DNA from: Gammaproteobacteria bacterium
Lineage (GTDB): Bacteria; Pseudomonadota; Gammaproteobacteria; Pseudomonadales; UBA3067
Assembly (NCBI GenBank): GCA_019090565.1
Contig: JAHRVS010000340.1
Location: 1-6,014, forward strand
Length of the DNA: 6,014 nucleotides
Reading direction: 5' to 3'
A model generated the notes under the pieces. The model was not told where the DNA came from and made no database searches. It saw nothing but the letters and a program-made list of their open reading frames with translations. How positions within the stretch are numbered: the first letter of the stretch is position 1; every line of letters starts with the position of its first letter. The translations under genes were made by a program, and so were the position numbers. Positions 1 to 5,698 of this stretch are shown piece after piece.

Positions 1-236
1 CACACAGCCATGCACACAGCCACAACCACGATCATTCCCATGCACCTGAGGCACACTCACACACAGAGCCGACTCACCATCATGCGCCCTATAAGCATAT
101 CGGCCACCCTCACGGCCCACGCACAATGATTAATGAAAATGTGTGCTGTTGTTTTATGGGGCAGTTTCCTCAAACCATCATCGATGAAGAAACAAAGATG
201 CCCACGAGTGACCGCATACCCACATGTAAAAAATAG
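1..236 (+). CDS. C-terminal part of a histidine-rich, probably metal-binding protein (5' end outside window)
   Basis: The frame with codons starting at base 3 is open from the window edge to TAG at 234-236, giving 77 visible residues. Fifteen of the first 37 are histidine, many in alternating His-x-His form (HSHAHSHNHDHSH, then HHH and HPH). A Cys triplet (CCCF, visible residues 48-51) and a final Cys near the C-terminus follow. Such stretches bind Zn, Ni, Co or Cu in metal transporters, metallochaperones and accessory proteins such as UreE, HypB or SlyD, but no family domain is visible and the short tail after the Cys triplet does not look like any of these. The stop lies 15 bases before a hairpin terminator, which supports this frame. 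A competing frame from base 1 stops at 127-129. CA-rich DNA alone could give some histidine repeats, so the metal-binding role is an inference. Confidence 0.55.
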   Translation, partial: HSHAHSHNHDHSHAPEAHSHTEPTHHHAPYKHIGHPHGPRTMINENVCCCFMGQFPQTIIDEETKMPTSDRIPTCKK

Positions 237-251
237 TAGCAACACACCTAC

Positions 252-280
252 AAGGCAGTTTATGCCATAAACTGCCTTTT
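252..280. terminator. Hairpin terminator shared by two convergent genes
   Basis: GGCAGTTTA (254-262) pairs perfectly with TAAACTGCC (268-276) around a five-base loop. The stem is flanked by AA on the left and TTTT on the right, as in a rho-independent terminator for the plus-strand gene ending at 236. On the minus strand the hairpin overlaps the last codons and TAA stop of the gene ending at 260, with only a short T run after it, so it may work less well in that direction. Confidence 0.75.
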
Positions 281-784
281 CATACGAAGTGCCAATTCAT
301 CAGCACCCGTCTCAACGGGCTCACCGCCTTTTTCAGCCCTGCTCACCTGCTCCAGCAAGGCTCTTTCTTGCGCACCAAGCAGCGCCCATATACCCTCTTG
401 AAAAGGACTGCCGAGGCTCTGCCCTTCGAGCTCAAATTGAGGTAAACCCGCTTCAAGCTGCTCCATCAAACCACTCATGCCTGCATGTATATCGAGTGTT
501 TCCAAGTGTTGCGAAAGCGCATCACTCACTTCTTCGAGTGCCTTCCTGTTATTTTCAGCAGCGCCGTCCAGATACGGCGCCTGAATACGGTCAGACAACA
601 TGTCTTGGTAAGAGCGCAAAAGCTGCCCAAATTCTTTCGCCGCTAAACCAAGATTATCGTCCTGCCCCACAGGTTTAGCAGATGGGCTCGCCTCCTTCAC
701 GTCATCAAATCGACTCAGTGTTTTCGATGCAAGGCCCGTAACCCCTTTTAATAAAATGCTTGAGACCAGCGGAGAAATACTCAT
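260..784 (-). CDS. Hypothetical protein, 174 aa, mostly helical
   Basis: I do not recognise this family. The frame is open upstream to 877. I chose the ATG at 782-784 (protein start MSISPLVSSI) because GGGAG lies 11 bases before it (796-800) and the longer version adds a Cys/Arg-rich stretch that looks untranslated. The 174-residue product has no cysteine. It starts with an amphipathic, fairly hydrophobic helix (about 3-25), then a polar linker (27-45) and several predicted helices rich in Glu, Leu and Gln (about 46-64, 76-98, 125-151, 160-172). There is no signal peptide or clear membrane segment, so it is probably cytoplasmic and perhaps oligomeric. It is a single-gene unit: its stop lies inside the terminator shared with the upstream convergent gene, and a sigma-54-type promoter lies about 90 bases upstream of its start. 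The ORF is confident; the function is unknown. Confidence 0.8.
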   Translation of the reverse strand: MSISPLVSSILLKGVTGLASKTLSRFDDVKEASPSAKPVGQDDNLGLAAKEFGQLLRSYQDMLSDRIQAPYLDGAAENNRKALEEVSDALSQHLETLDIHAGMSGLMEQLEAGLPQFELEGQSLGSPFQEGIWALLGAQERALLEQVSRAEKGGEPVETGADELALRMKRQFMA

Positions 785-872
785 ATTTCCAATCACTCCC
801 TTTGAATATTTGCGGTAACACTTAAGGGCACCTCTAAAAATGCACTTTTTACACGGTAGCCGCCATAAGACC

Positions 873-889
873 AGCAATTAGAATGCCAA
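873..889 (-). promoter_or_regulatory. Candidate sigma-54 (-24/-12) promoter for the 174-aa protein gene
   Basis: Read on the minus strand, the sequence is TTGGCAT-TCTAA-TTGCT. The invariant GG (886-887) and GC (874-875) are exactly 10 bases apart, and the match to the RpoN consensus YTGGCACG-N4-TTGCW fails only at the C and G after TGGCA. Transcription would start near 862, giving a leader of about 78 bases before the ATG at 784. I see no competing sigma-70 promoter of similar quality between here and the start codon. Confidence 0.5.
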
Positions 890-926
890 ACGTTAATCTG
901 AACGTTAACCAACCATTTCTCAAAGA

Positions 927-997
927 AAGCGGCAATTCCCCTTACCTAAATACGGCAGACCACTGCCGCTTCACTCACAAAGGTTACAAAAGCGGCA
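927..997. repeat. Three copies of AAGCGGCA (one inverted) upstream of the -24/-12 element
   Basis: AAGCGGCA occurs at 927-934 and 990-997, and its reverse complement TGCCGCTT at 964-971. The second and third copies form an inverted pair 18 bases apart. A separate perfect hairpin, CGGCAG-ACCA-CTGCCG (953-968), overlaps the middle copy. Relative to a start near 862 the copies sit at about -65 to -135, the usual range for enhancer sites bound by sigma-54 activators. No known activator motif is recognised, and it is inferred that they serve the minus-strand promoter and not the plus-strand cyclase gene. Confidence 0.4.
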
Positions 998-1191
998 CAC
1001 AAAATAGCAGTTCTTCACGCGGTCAAGCAGTAGTTTGGTCGTAGACTTAATAGAGCGATTACGCAAAGAAATATTGTGCAAAGCGCTTACAAGAACCAAC
1101 TTTAGACCAAATAGAAGATGGAACTTCGAAGTGACGCACACACACGAAGGAATGAACTTCATATTTACCGATATAGAGAAAAGTGCCACTT

Positions 1192-2448
1192 ATGCATATT
1201 ACTCTGGAATCAATACTTGGTAAGAAATCAGGGTTACCTGATGACGATGTAAAAGTAGACCGTGAACTGGTGATTAACCTAAGAAACCGAATCACTGGGG
1301 AACATTTTATTTTTGATGTTTCATTCCCTGAGAAACTGGAACTCAATTACCAAGACGCGGGGTTCAGACAGTCTCTTGTTTTAATAAGATTTATTCTTAT
1401 TGCAGGTTTGCTATTTTTTATATCTTTGCACCTGCTAGAAAGTATGGCGAACCAAACTGGGAAAGTAGGCGCTCTGCTTAATCGCATCCCTGCGATCATT
1501 ACCCTCGCCGTTTTATTGTTTTTTAGCTACCTTCCAAACTTCAAACATAATTACCAAAATGCCATTACCCTTTGTGTGATCCTAACCTGCATCTCCGTAC
1601 TGGCTGGCGTTGTTCACTATACGACCGAGCCCTATGTCACGCTGAACTACATCATTGTATACATGATATTTCTATTCGGCGTACTCGCGATGCCAATCAC
1701 AACCAAACACGCCATGCTTGCTGGCGTGGTGGTGTTCTCCTTGATTGTCAGTACGATGACTTACATTAAGCATACCCCCGCAGACCTTCGCTTATTGCTT
1801 GTCTTTCTACTTTTTTGTGGATTCGCCGCCGCAGTGGGTTTTTCCTACATCATGGACCGTCTGTCCAGGGTCAATTATCTGCAAGGCAAGCTACTCATTG
1901 TGGAAAAAGCCAACTTAAATAAAAACAACATCCATCTCGAAGGCCTCGCCAAAACTGATGCACTAACGGGTATAGGGAATCGCCGTTGTTTCGACATTGG
2001 GCTTGAAGAAGAATGGAACCGCGCAATGCGAAAAGGTGGAGCAATAAGCCTGCTACTGCTAGATATCGATTATTTCAAACAATATAACGATATATACGGC
2101 CACCAGGCAGGCGACGAATGCCTAATACACATTGCTGAAATGCTTGCCGGGAAAATCCGCAGATCCAGCGATACCTTGGCACGATATGGTGGTGAAGAAT
2201 TTGCGTTAGTACTACCTGAGCTCGGACCAAACGAGCTACAGCGATACGCAGAGCGTGTATGCAAAACAATGGAAAAGCAGCAGCTGGCTCACAAAGGCTC
2301 AAAAGTTGCCAGTGTCGTCACCTGCAGCGTGGGCGCAGCAAGCTGGACGTTACGCCCTCAAGATAAACTGGATGATTTTATTCTTGCCACAGATCAGGCG
2401 CTGTATAAAGCAAAACAAACCGGCAGAAATAGAGTCGTCACGTTCTAA
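1192..2448 (+). CDS. Membrane-bound diguanylate cyclase (six-TM sensor + GGDEF)
   Basis: It makes cyclic di-GMP from two GTP at the inner membrane. The 418-residue product has a polar N-terminal segment (1-60), six predicted membrane helices (about 61-82, 100-117, 123-144, 149-167, 173-192, 200-225), a short linker, then a complete GGDEF domain (about 252-418). Visible GGDEF features are TDALTGIGNRR at its start, the metal-binding Asp in LLLLDIDYFK (D291), GGEEF (333-337) and an inhibitory I-site RSSD (324-327) exactly five residues before it. It should therefore be active and subject to product inhibition. Six helices put both ends in the cytoplasm. The membrane part resembles MASE-type sensor modules but I cannot name its family or ligand. 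ATG at 1192 is preferred, with AGAGAAAAG just upstream; GTG at 1183 would add three residues. The gene converges with the EAL response regulator gene. Confidence 0.92.
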   Translation: MHITLESILGKKSGLPDDDVKVDRELVINLRNRITGEHFIFDVSFPEKLELNYQDAGFRQSLVLIRFILIAGLLFFISLHLLESMANQTGKVGALLNRIPAIITLAVLLFFSYLPNFKHNYQNAITLCVILTCISVLAGVVHYTTEPYVTLNYIIVYMIFLFGVLAMPITTKHAMLAGVVVFSLIVSTMTYIKHTPADLRLLLVFLLFCGFAAAVGFSYIMDRLSRVNYLQGKLLIVEKANLNKNNIHLEGLAKTDALTGIGNRRCFDIGLEEEWNRAMRKGGAISLLLLDIDYFKQYNDIYGHQAGDECLIHIAEMLAGKIRRSSDTLARYGGEEFALVLPELGPNELQRYAERVCKTMEKQQLAHKGSKVASVVTCSVGAASWTLRPQDKLDDFILATDQALYKAKQTGRNRVVTF

Positions 2449-2606
2449 TTGTTTGCCGAGATCCATGTCGCTCAACCATCATTGATATAAGCGCTAGCTT
2501 CTCGACCAGCGACCTCTCAACAGCAAAAACCAAGCATTAACGGCTCAGCTTCAGTCTCGGGGCATTGAATGCTATTTAACAGTCTGAGATTTGGGCGCTT
2601 CCACCT

Positions 2607-4754
2607 CTAGTCACTCTGTTTTTTTAACAGTTCTTCAAATTCAATTGGGAGTTGAGGGCGGCCAAACAAATACCCCTGCCCCTCATCACACTCGTGCTCT
2701 TGAAGTATTTGAAGCTGCTGCGGTGTTTCCACTCCTTCAGCGATCACTTTCAGGTTTAAATTATGGGCCATTGCGATAATAGCAAAGGTAATGGCTGCAT
2801 CATCACTGTCTTGCTCAAGGTCTTGAACAAAGGAACGGTCAATTTTTAATGCGTCAATAGGAAAGCGTTTTAAATAACTCAGTGAAGAATACCCCGTGCC
2901 AAAATCATCCACAGACAAAACCAGCCCATCATCACGAATTTCATGCAACAAGGAGATGGACCGTTCGGCATTGCGCATGAGCGTCGTTTCGGTTAATTCA
3001 AATTCCAGATACGAAGGCGCTATCCCTACCGACGATACAATTCGACGTATACGATGAATAAAGTCAGGCTGACGAAGTTGTATTGAGGAAAGGTTTACCG
3101 CCATTCGATTAATATCGTAGCCAGCATCTACCCAGTGCTTCATTTGTTTGCAGGCTTCTCCTAACACCCATTCGCCAATAGAATTAATCAGCCCGGTGTC
3201 TTCGGCAATAGGAATAAACCTGTCTGGAGATATCAAGCCCCGCTCAGGGTGCTGCCACCTAATCAGGGCCTCGGCGCCAACAATCTTACCTGTTTTAAGG
3301 TTAACTTGCGGCTGGTAATGCAGCAGCAGCTCATTAGAATCCAATGCTTTACGCAAACTGTTCTCAAGCGTTAAACGGTCCATAGACCGTGCATTCATAG
3401 AACGAGAATAACTACGAAAATGGTTCTGCCCGTGTCTCTTAGAGTGATGCATCGCCGTATCGGCATTTTTCACCAAAGCATTTAGATCACGGCCATCATC
3501 TGGAAAAGAAGCAGAGCCAATACTCGCCGTGATAAATATCTCATGCCCCAATAATTCAACCGAGTGGGAGAATTCCTTGTGCATTTCACTGGCAATGGCT
3601 TCTACCGGAATTGCGTGCCGAGGGTGAACAAATACCACCGCAAACTCATCGCTACCAAAGCGAGATAGCAGCACTTCACACTCATCTCCGCAACCATGCT
3701 GAGAATCGCAAACTGTATCAATCGCCTGTTTCAGTCTAAGAGCAACGCTTTTCAATAAAGCATCACCAATATTATGTCCTAGCGTATCGTTAATTTGCTT
3801 GAAGTTATCGAGGTCCAAAATAAACACACTGAGAAATCCATTTAGTTTTCTCAAGTAGGACAGCCGATTTGAAACCCATTCATTAAAGAAGCTTCGATTT
3901 GGCAATGTCGTCAGGGCATCGTTGTAAGCAAGGTAATGAATTTTTTCTTCAGAATTACGCCGCTCGGTAATATCCCTTAATATACACACGACTTCATAAT
4001 CACCAATTTTTATCAGCCGGCCTTCATAAACATACTTATTACGCTTAAGTTTGATCGTAAATTCTTTGCTTGCTGTCTCACCTGATTTAAAAACATCGAG
4101 CACCAAGCCACTCAATTCTGTGGCTAAAGTCTTAGGAAGGAACGCATCCAACTTATAGCCAATAACATCCTTTTTATCCATTTTTAGGCTGCCACCATCG
4201 CCGGCTTTATAATCGAGCACGGTGCCATTAATCGCCACTTTAACAATTGTATCAGGCAAACTATCGATCAATGCTTGATTATTTTTCTGGCTTTCCCTAA
4301 GTTGCTCAAGGGTTTTCGCCGATCGCAACATATAGCGTACACGGTGCCCAAGAATAACCCAGTTTATCGGCTTAACCAGAAAATCTGTCGCGCCCGCTTT
4401 ATAAGCCTGCTTTACGCGGTTCATATCATCAAGGCCGGTCATCATTAATATTGGCAAATAACGGCCATAAGGAAGCGCACGAATCTCTTCACACGCCTCA
4501 AAGCCATTTTTAACCGGCATGGAAACATCCATCAAAATAATATCAGGAATAATCTGCTGAAATAAATCAATTGCATCTTGGCCGTCTCTTGCTTCCATGA
4601 CTTGAAAACCAACCTGTTGGAGAGCCTCCTTCATCAACAGCCGCAAGGTTGGGTCATCGTCAACAACCAGCACGACAGCACCGCTGCAATCATCAGCATC
4701 AAGAAAAGGAAGGTCGGGTTGGTGGCCCAGCGAATCACTATTATTCAACGACAT
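2607..4754 (-). CDS. Response regulator with REC-PAS-GGDEF-EAL, likely a c-di-GMP phosphodiesterase
   Basis: The 715-residue cytoplasmic protein should degrade cyclic di-GMP under phosphorelay control. The REC domain (about 26-145) has acidic D32-D34, phospho-acceptor D76 (ILMDVSMP), T106 and K128, so it looks phosphorylatable. A helical linker leads to a PAS domain (about 155-265) ending in DITERR. The GGDEF domain (about 270-450) has YNDALTTLPNR and LDLDNFKQINDTLGH, but its signature is GSDEF (367-371) and the RxxD I-site is missing. In its place is an insertion of about 12 residues containing CDSQHGCGDEC (349-359). The EAL domain (about 460-710) keeps E495 of EAL, N554, E586, the DDFGTG Asp pair 616-617, K637, E673 and Q693, so phosphodiesterase activity is predicted; cyclase activity is doubtful. 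ATG at 4754 has AGGAG 11 bases upstream. It overlaps the HPt gene, its likely phosphodonor, by 10 bases. Confidence 0.93.
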   Translation of the reverse strand: MSLNNSDSLGHQPDLPFLDADDCSGAVVLVVDDDPTLRLLMKEALQQVGFQVMEARDGQDAIDLFQQIIPDIILMDVSMPVKNGFEACEEIRALPYGRYLPILMMTGLDDMNRVKQAYKAGATDFLVKPINWVILGHRVRYMLRSAKTLEQLRESQKNNQALIDSLPDTIVKVAINGTVLDYKAGDGGSLKMDKKDVIGYKLDAFLPKTLATELSGLVLDVFKSGETASKEFTIKLKRNKYVYEGRLIKIGDYEVVCILRDITERRNSEEKIHYLAYNDALTTLPNRSFFNEWVSNRLSYLRKLNGFLSVFILDLDNFKQINDTLGHNIGDALLKSVALRLKQAIDTVCDSQHGCGDECEVLLSRFGSDEFAVVFVHPRHAIPVEAIASEMHKEFSHSVELLGHEIFITASIGSASFPDDGRDLNALVKNADTAMHHSKRHGQNHFRSYSRSMNARSMDRLTLENSLRKALDSNELLLHYQPQVNLKTGKIVGAEALIRWQHPERGLISPDRFIPIAEDTGLINSIGEWVLGEACKQMKHWVDAGYDINRMAVNLSSIQLRQPDFIHRIRRIVSSVGIAPSYLEFELTETTLMRNAERSISLLHEIRDDGLVLSVDDFGTGYSSLSYLKRFPIDALKIDRSFVQDLEQDSDDAAITFAIIAMAHNLNLKVIAEGVETPQQLQILQEHECDEGQGYLFGRPQLPIEFEELLKKQSD

Positions 4755-5140
4755 TTAAGAACAAGCTCCTGAGTCAGCGCGGCGGTCACTCTGTCATATT
4801 CGTGTAATATAGTCGTTAGGCTCTTGTTAACGTCTTTTATCATACCGTTTCTTGCCTCCGCCTCTAAGCTCTCTAGGTAATGACCCAAGCTTAATGCGCC
4901 CACATTATTGCAGCTTGATTTAAGCCCATGGGCATACTGTTCAATTTTCTCACACTCACCCGAGTCACAAGCGGCTTCCAATAAGCGAACAAGGTCAATG
5001 CTACTAGACAAATAGAGATTAATCACCCTGCTTAATAGGTCGATACTGCCGGAGGACTCCAGCGCCCTCAGTCCATCAAGCACACTTTGATCAAGACTAT
5101 CGCAAGAAGCCTGGTTTTCCCCTTTTTCAGTTTTATTCAA
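4745..5140 (-). CDS. Stand-alone HPt (histidine phosphotransfer) domain protein
   Basis: A 131-residue cytoplasmic protein that should relay a phosphoryl group between a hybrid histidine kinase and a response regulator. The signature AHGLKSSCNNVGA (70-82) carries the phospho-accepting H71 and the conserved Lys and Gly of the HPt helix. The rest is an all-helical four-helix-bundle type sequence (about 17-125), the usual size for a single HPt domain. It is followed, with a 10-base overlap, by the REC-PAS-GGDEF-EAL gene, its most likely partner. No kinase gene is visible, so the upstream donor is encoded elsewhere or just outside. The start is uncertain: no ATG or GTG fits between the upstream in-frame stop and the HPt core, so I use TTG at 5138-5140, which has no good Shine-Dalgarno sequence. 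GTG at residue 20 is the alternative but would trim the first helix. Five cysteines are scattered in the sequence. Confidence 0.85.
   Translation of the reverse strand: MNKTEKGENQASCDSLDQSVLDGLRALESSGSIDLLSRVINLYLSSSIDLVRLLEAACDSGECEKIEQYAHGLKSSCNNVGALSLGHYLESLEAEARNGMIKDVNKSLTTILHEYDRVTAALTQELVLKCR
4766..4770 (-). promoter_or_regulatory. Ribosome binding site of the REC-PAS-GGDEF-EAL gene, inside the HPt gene
   Basis: AGGAG on the minus strand lies 11 bases before the ATG at 4752-4754 and within the last codons of the HPt reading frame, whose TGA stop (4745-4747) falls just after that ATG. This arrangement suggests translational coupling of the two proteins. Confidence 0.6.
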
Positions 5141-5200
5141 ATAATGGCCCGCTTTATTGTTACCCTGATCAACATCAGCGCCTATAAAAATGGTAATAAT

Positions 5201-5282
5201 CGTCTAGTCGCTCAGCTGGCACAGAGGCGCCACACTTGTAATGTCGACACCCCTCCCTCTTTTGCTGTTCGATTTCTAGGCG
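5201..5282 (+). pseudogene. Degenerate tRNA-Thr(UGU)-like sequence
   Basis: Several tRNA hallmarks occur in the right order on the plus strand. CGTCTAG (5201-5207) pairs over seven bases with CTAGGCG (5276-5282, one G-U) like an acceptor stem. GCTCAGCTGG (5210-5219) followed by GAG matches a D arm, and GC is completed only if one G (5227) is bulged out. A CTTGTAA loop (5235-5241) with anticodon TGT (5237-5239) is closed by CCACA/TGTCG with one mismatch. GTTCGATT (5267-5274) matches a T loop. Against a working tRNA: no T stem can form, the T loop sits one base from the acceptor strand, the anticodon-to-T-loop spacer is pyrimidine-rich and too long, and no CCA follows. TATAAA (5183-5188) lies upstream at a fitting distance. 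I read it as a decayed tRNA copy or recombination scar; chance resemblance is not excluded. Confidence 0.35.
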
Positions 5283-5628
5283 CCGCATCCTAATTAACAC
5301 TGAACCCCATTACAACTACAAATCTGTATTACTGCCCATATTCTATAAGTGTAGTAATCCTTCTGTCGTCAGGCACAAGGAAACACTAACAGAAAGGGAC
5401 TAGCTGCACCTGAAAGGGAGATAATCGTAACAAAAAAGCCCCTCCCAATATGTCGAAGCCTTAACAAAAAAACAACGCAATCCAAATAACCACTTGTCTA
5501 TAAACAATTTTTTTAGATTTTTCATTATTCCCTCTCATCAAAGCCAACGCTATACTCTCACTGCAACGGTAAACGCATACTTTTCTATTCAGTTTGTTAA
5601 GTAATGATGTAGAATGGCCCAACTTTAA

Positions 5629-5648
5629 GTTCAAACGACCGTTTGAAC
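5629..5648. promoter_or_regulatory. Perfect 9-2-9 inverted repeat, PsrA/TetR-type operator candidate
   Basis: GTTCAAACG (5629-5637) and CGTTTGAAC (5640-5648) are perfect inverted copies separated by AC, 50 bases before the hydrolase start codon. The core CAAAC-N4-GTTTG fits the pattern reported for PsrA, a TetR-family repressor of fatty-acid degradation genes in gammaproteobacteria. The right half overlaps a possible -35 box, so repression of the hydrolase gene is the simplest reading. No regulator gene is in the window. Confidence 0.6.
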
Positions 5649-5670
5649 GAAGGTATGACAAGCCTATTCT
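5643..5670 (+). promoter_or_regulatory. Candidate sigma-70 promoter of the alpha/beta-hydrolase gene
   Basis: TTGAAC (5643-5648) and TATTCT (5665-5670) each match 4 of 6 consensus bases with a 16-base spacer. Transcription would begin near 5677, leaving a leader of about 22 bases that includes AGGA (5690-5693) before the ATG at 5699. The boxes are weak on their own; overlap of the -35 with the inverted repeat raises their credibility. Confidence 0.35.
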
Positions 5671-5698
5671 CATTAGAAACTGTTAGTCAGGATTAAAT

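Larger units (their letters stand above)
785..1191. other. Divergent intergenic region, 407 bases
   Basis: This lies between the start of the 174-aa gene and the start of the cyclase gene. Apart from the -24/-12 element and AAGCGGCA repeats listed separately, it holds a direct repeat of AACGTTAA (889-896 and 901-908, 12-base period) touching the -24 element, a 7-base inverted repeat TTTGGTC/GACCAAA (1034-1040 and 1105-1111), the palindrome AAGCGCTT (1081-1088) within an imperfect LacI-like dyad, and the 10-base palindrome ACTTCGAAGT (1123-1132). The last two are about 60-110 bases before the cyclase start and could be operators. I find no convincing sigma-70 promoter for the cyclase and no credible gene. 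Confidence 0.5.
5141..5698. other. Divergent intergenic region, 558 bases
   Basis: This lies between the HPt gene (minus) and the alpha/beta-hydrolase gene (plus). The left part holds the tRNA-like remnant and the right end holds the inverted-repeat operator and promoter, listed separately. Between them (5283-5628) I see no gene: all frames are short, and the longest, on the minus strand, would cover the hydrolase operator and has no family features. This middle part contains a direct repeat of GAAAGGGA (5392-5399 and 5412-5419, 20 bases apart), AT-rich DNA with A and T runs (5465-5520), and an isolated TATACT (5551-5556) without a good -35 partner. No clear promoter for the HPt gene was found. 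Confidence 0.5.

Noticed and set aside
289..678. 129-codon plus-strand frame
   Set aside because: It is antisense to the 174-aa gene, rich in Pro, His and Arg, with no ribosome site; a shadow frame.
1074..1092. LacI-family-like operator around AAGCGCTT
   Set aside because: Only the central 8 bases are symmetric; the outer TTGT and ACAA are offset and intervening bases do not pair, so it is not reported as an operator.
1035..1223. 62-codon plus-strand frame ahead of the cyclase
   Set aside because: It starts with TTG without a ribosome site, overlaps the start of the cyclase gene and shows no family features; probably chance, though the residue composition is not absurd.
2449..2606. Possible terminator between the convergent cyclase and response regulator genes (GCAT-TGA-ATGC at 2562-2572; AAGC/GCTT at 2489-2500)
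   Set aside because: Stems of only 4 bp without a following T run; I see no credible rho-independent terminator.
5140..5170. GG-N10-GC spacing upstream of the HPt gene as a second sigma-54 promoter
   Set aside because: Apart from the two dinucleotides the sequence does not match the -24/-12 consensus, and it is too close to the proposed start codon.
5087..5293. 68-codon plus-strand frame
   Set aside because: It overlaps the HPt start antisense and runs through the tRNA-like sequence; no coding features.
5371..5425. Partial resemblance to a GEMM-I cyclic-di-GMP riboswitch (GCACAAGGAAAC followed by GAAAGGGAC), tempting beside c-di-GMP genes
   Set aside because: The invariant GGGACGCAAAGC tetraloop-receptor part and the paired P1b/P2 stems are not present; it is also about 270 bases from the next start codon.
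5490..5512. TTGT-N6-ACAA followed by seven T, terminator-like
   Set aside because: The stem is 4 bp and AT-only, and no gene ends nearby.
5461..5673. 70-codon minus-strand frame
   Set aside because: It covers the operator and promoter of the hydrolase, lies in AT-rich intergenic DNA and shows no domain or conserved motif.
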